A stretch of DNA of 41,321 nt from an uncultured Ruminococcus sp. (GTDB taxonomy: Bacteria; Bacillota; Clostridia; Oscillospirales; Acutalibacteraceae): the NCBI GenBank assembly GCA_902798755.1, contig CADBYC010000037.1, positions 1 through 41,321 of the forward strand. Reading direction: 5' to 3'. Numbering within the stretch: position 1 is the stretch's first letter; each line of letters starts with the position of its first letter. The notes under the pieces are model-generated. The model saw only the letters and a program-made list of their open reading frames with translations, made no database searches and had not been told where the DNA came from. Positions 41,183-41,321 of this stretch are shown in pieces. The translations under genes and the position numbers were made by a program.

Positions 41183-41321
41183 GGACACTAAAGCCTTCGC
41201 AATCCTCGGGGCGGAGGGTTTCCGGACAGCCTTTTGCTATATGACGTTAAATCGTTGCAATCCGACGTTTCCGTAGGGACGACCATCGGTCGTCCGAGAA
41301 TGACGGGCGTAGAATCAGGCG
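41183..41321. repeat. Inverted compound repeat with MITE-like copy 4, cut by the window end
   Basis: Reverse complement of 36827-36930, including the right half of the MITE-like element (41273-41321) and its flank. An extra ~35 bases (about 41211-41245) are present here and absent from the 36.9-kb copy. The two copies bracket the hydrogenase-like module in opposite orientation. Confidence 0.85.

Overview
The window looks like a chromosomal segment of a strictly anaerobic, starch-using Clostridia bacterium, most likely a Ruminococcus-type member of the Oscillospiraceae (inference). The supporting genes are a secreted pullulanase, the Firmicutes-type GlgC+GlgD pair, an oxygen-sensitive NrdD/NrdG ribonucleotide reductase, an [FeFe]-hydrogenase-like gene module and RNase Y. 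No rRNA, tRNA, CRISPR array, transposase or prophage gene was found. The window starts inside the pullulanase gene and ends inside a repeat.

Layout. 1-810 (-): N-terminal part of a secreted type I pullulanase. 1089-4889 (-): an ABC exporter operon (ATPase and two ABC-2 permeases) followed by a kinase-fold protein whose ASKHA motifs appear in circularly permuted order. 5108-6243 (+): a small unknown protein and a PflA-like radical SAM protein. 6530-8083 (-): RNase Y behind a long structured leader. 8776-14955 (+): glycogen synthesis, glgB-glgC-glgD-glgA; GlgB carries a histone-H1-like Lys/Ala/Pro tail and glgA is broken by an apparent 37-nt deletion. 15128-15778 (-): HAD phosphatase. 16014-18711 (+): ArsR/CzrA-type repressor with a perfect operator palindrome on its promoter, then a His-rich Zn/Cd P-type ATPase. 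18966-20582 (+): O-antigen-ligase-like membrane protein.

20769-30112 (-) is a long run of minus-strand genes: alr, polA, arginine/tyrosine phosphatase, rimI, tsaD, two tandem transglutaminase-like lipoproteins, ruvX and a DUF896 gene, many overlapping by a few bases. 30437-32844 (+): TetR regulator and PutP-type sodium/proline symporter. 33367-36576 (+): nrdD with two NrdR boxes 31 nt apart, then nrdG. 37113-41101 (+): a module of DRTGG protein, HATPase, non-canonical [FeFe]-hydrogenase-like Fe-S protein, unknown protein, second DRTGG protein and PHP phosphoesterase. This set is typical of regulatory genes beside hydrogenases.

The intergenic spaces are full of small dispersed repeats of at least five families: heptamer arrays (TTAGGAG/TGAGGAG), GTCATTGCGA...GTGGCAATC units with a variable central palindrome, ~107-110-bp MITE-like elements with inverted ends, and two other palindromic families. 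Some have entered genes. One unit lies in frame inside polA, and a heptamer array forms the C-terminus of the O-antigen-ligase-like protein. Inverted copies of one compound repeat flank the hydrogenase-like module. The strongest leads are the permuted kinase-fold protein, the repeat invasion of polA, the broken glgA, the tailed GlgB and the sensor-like hydrogenase module.
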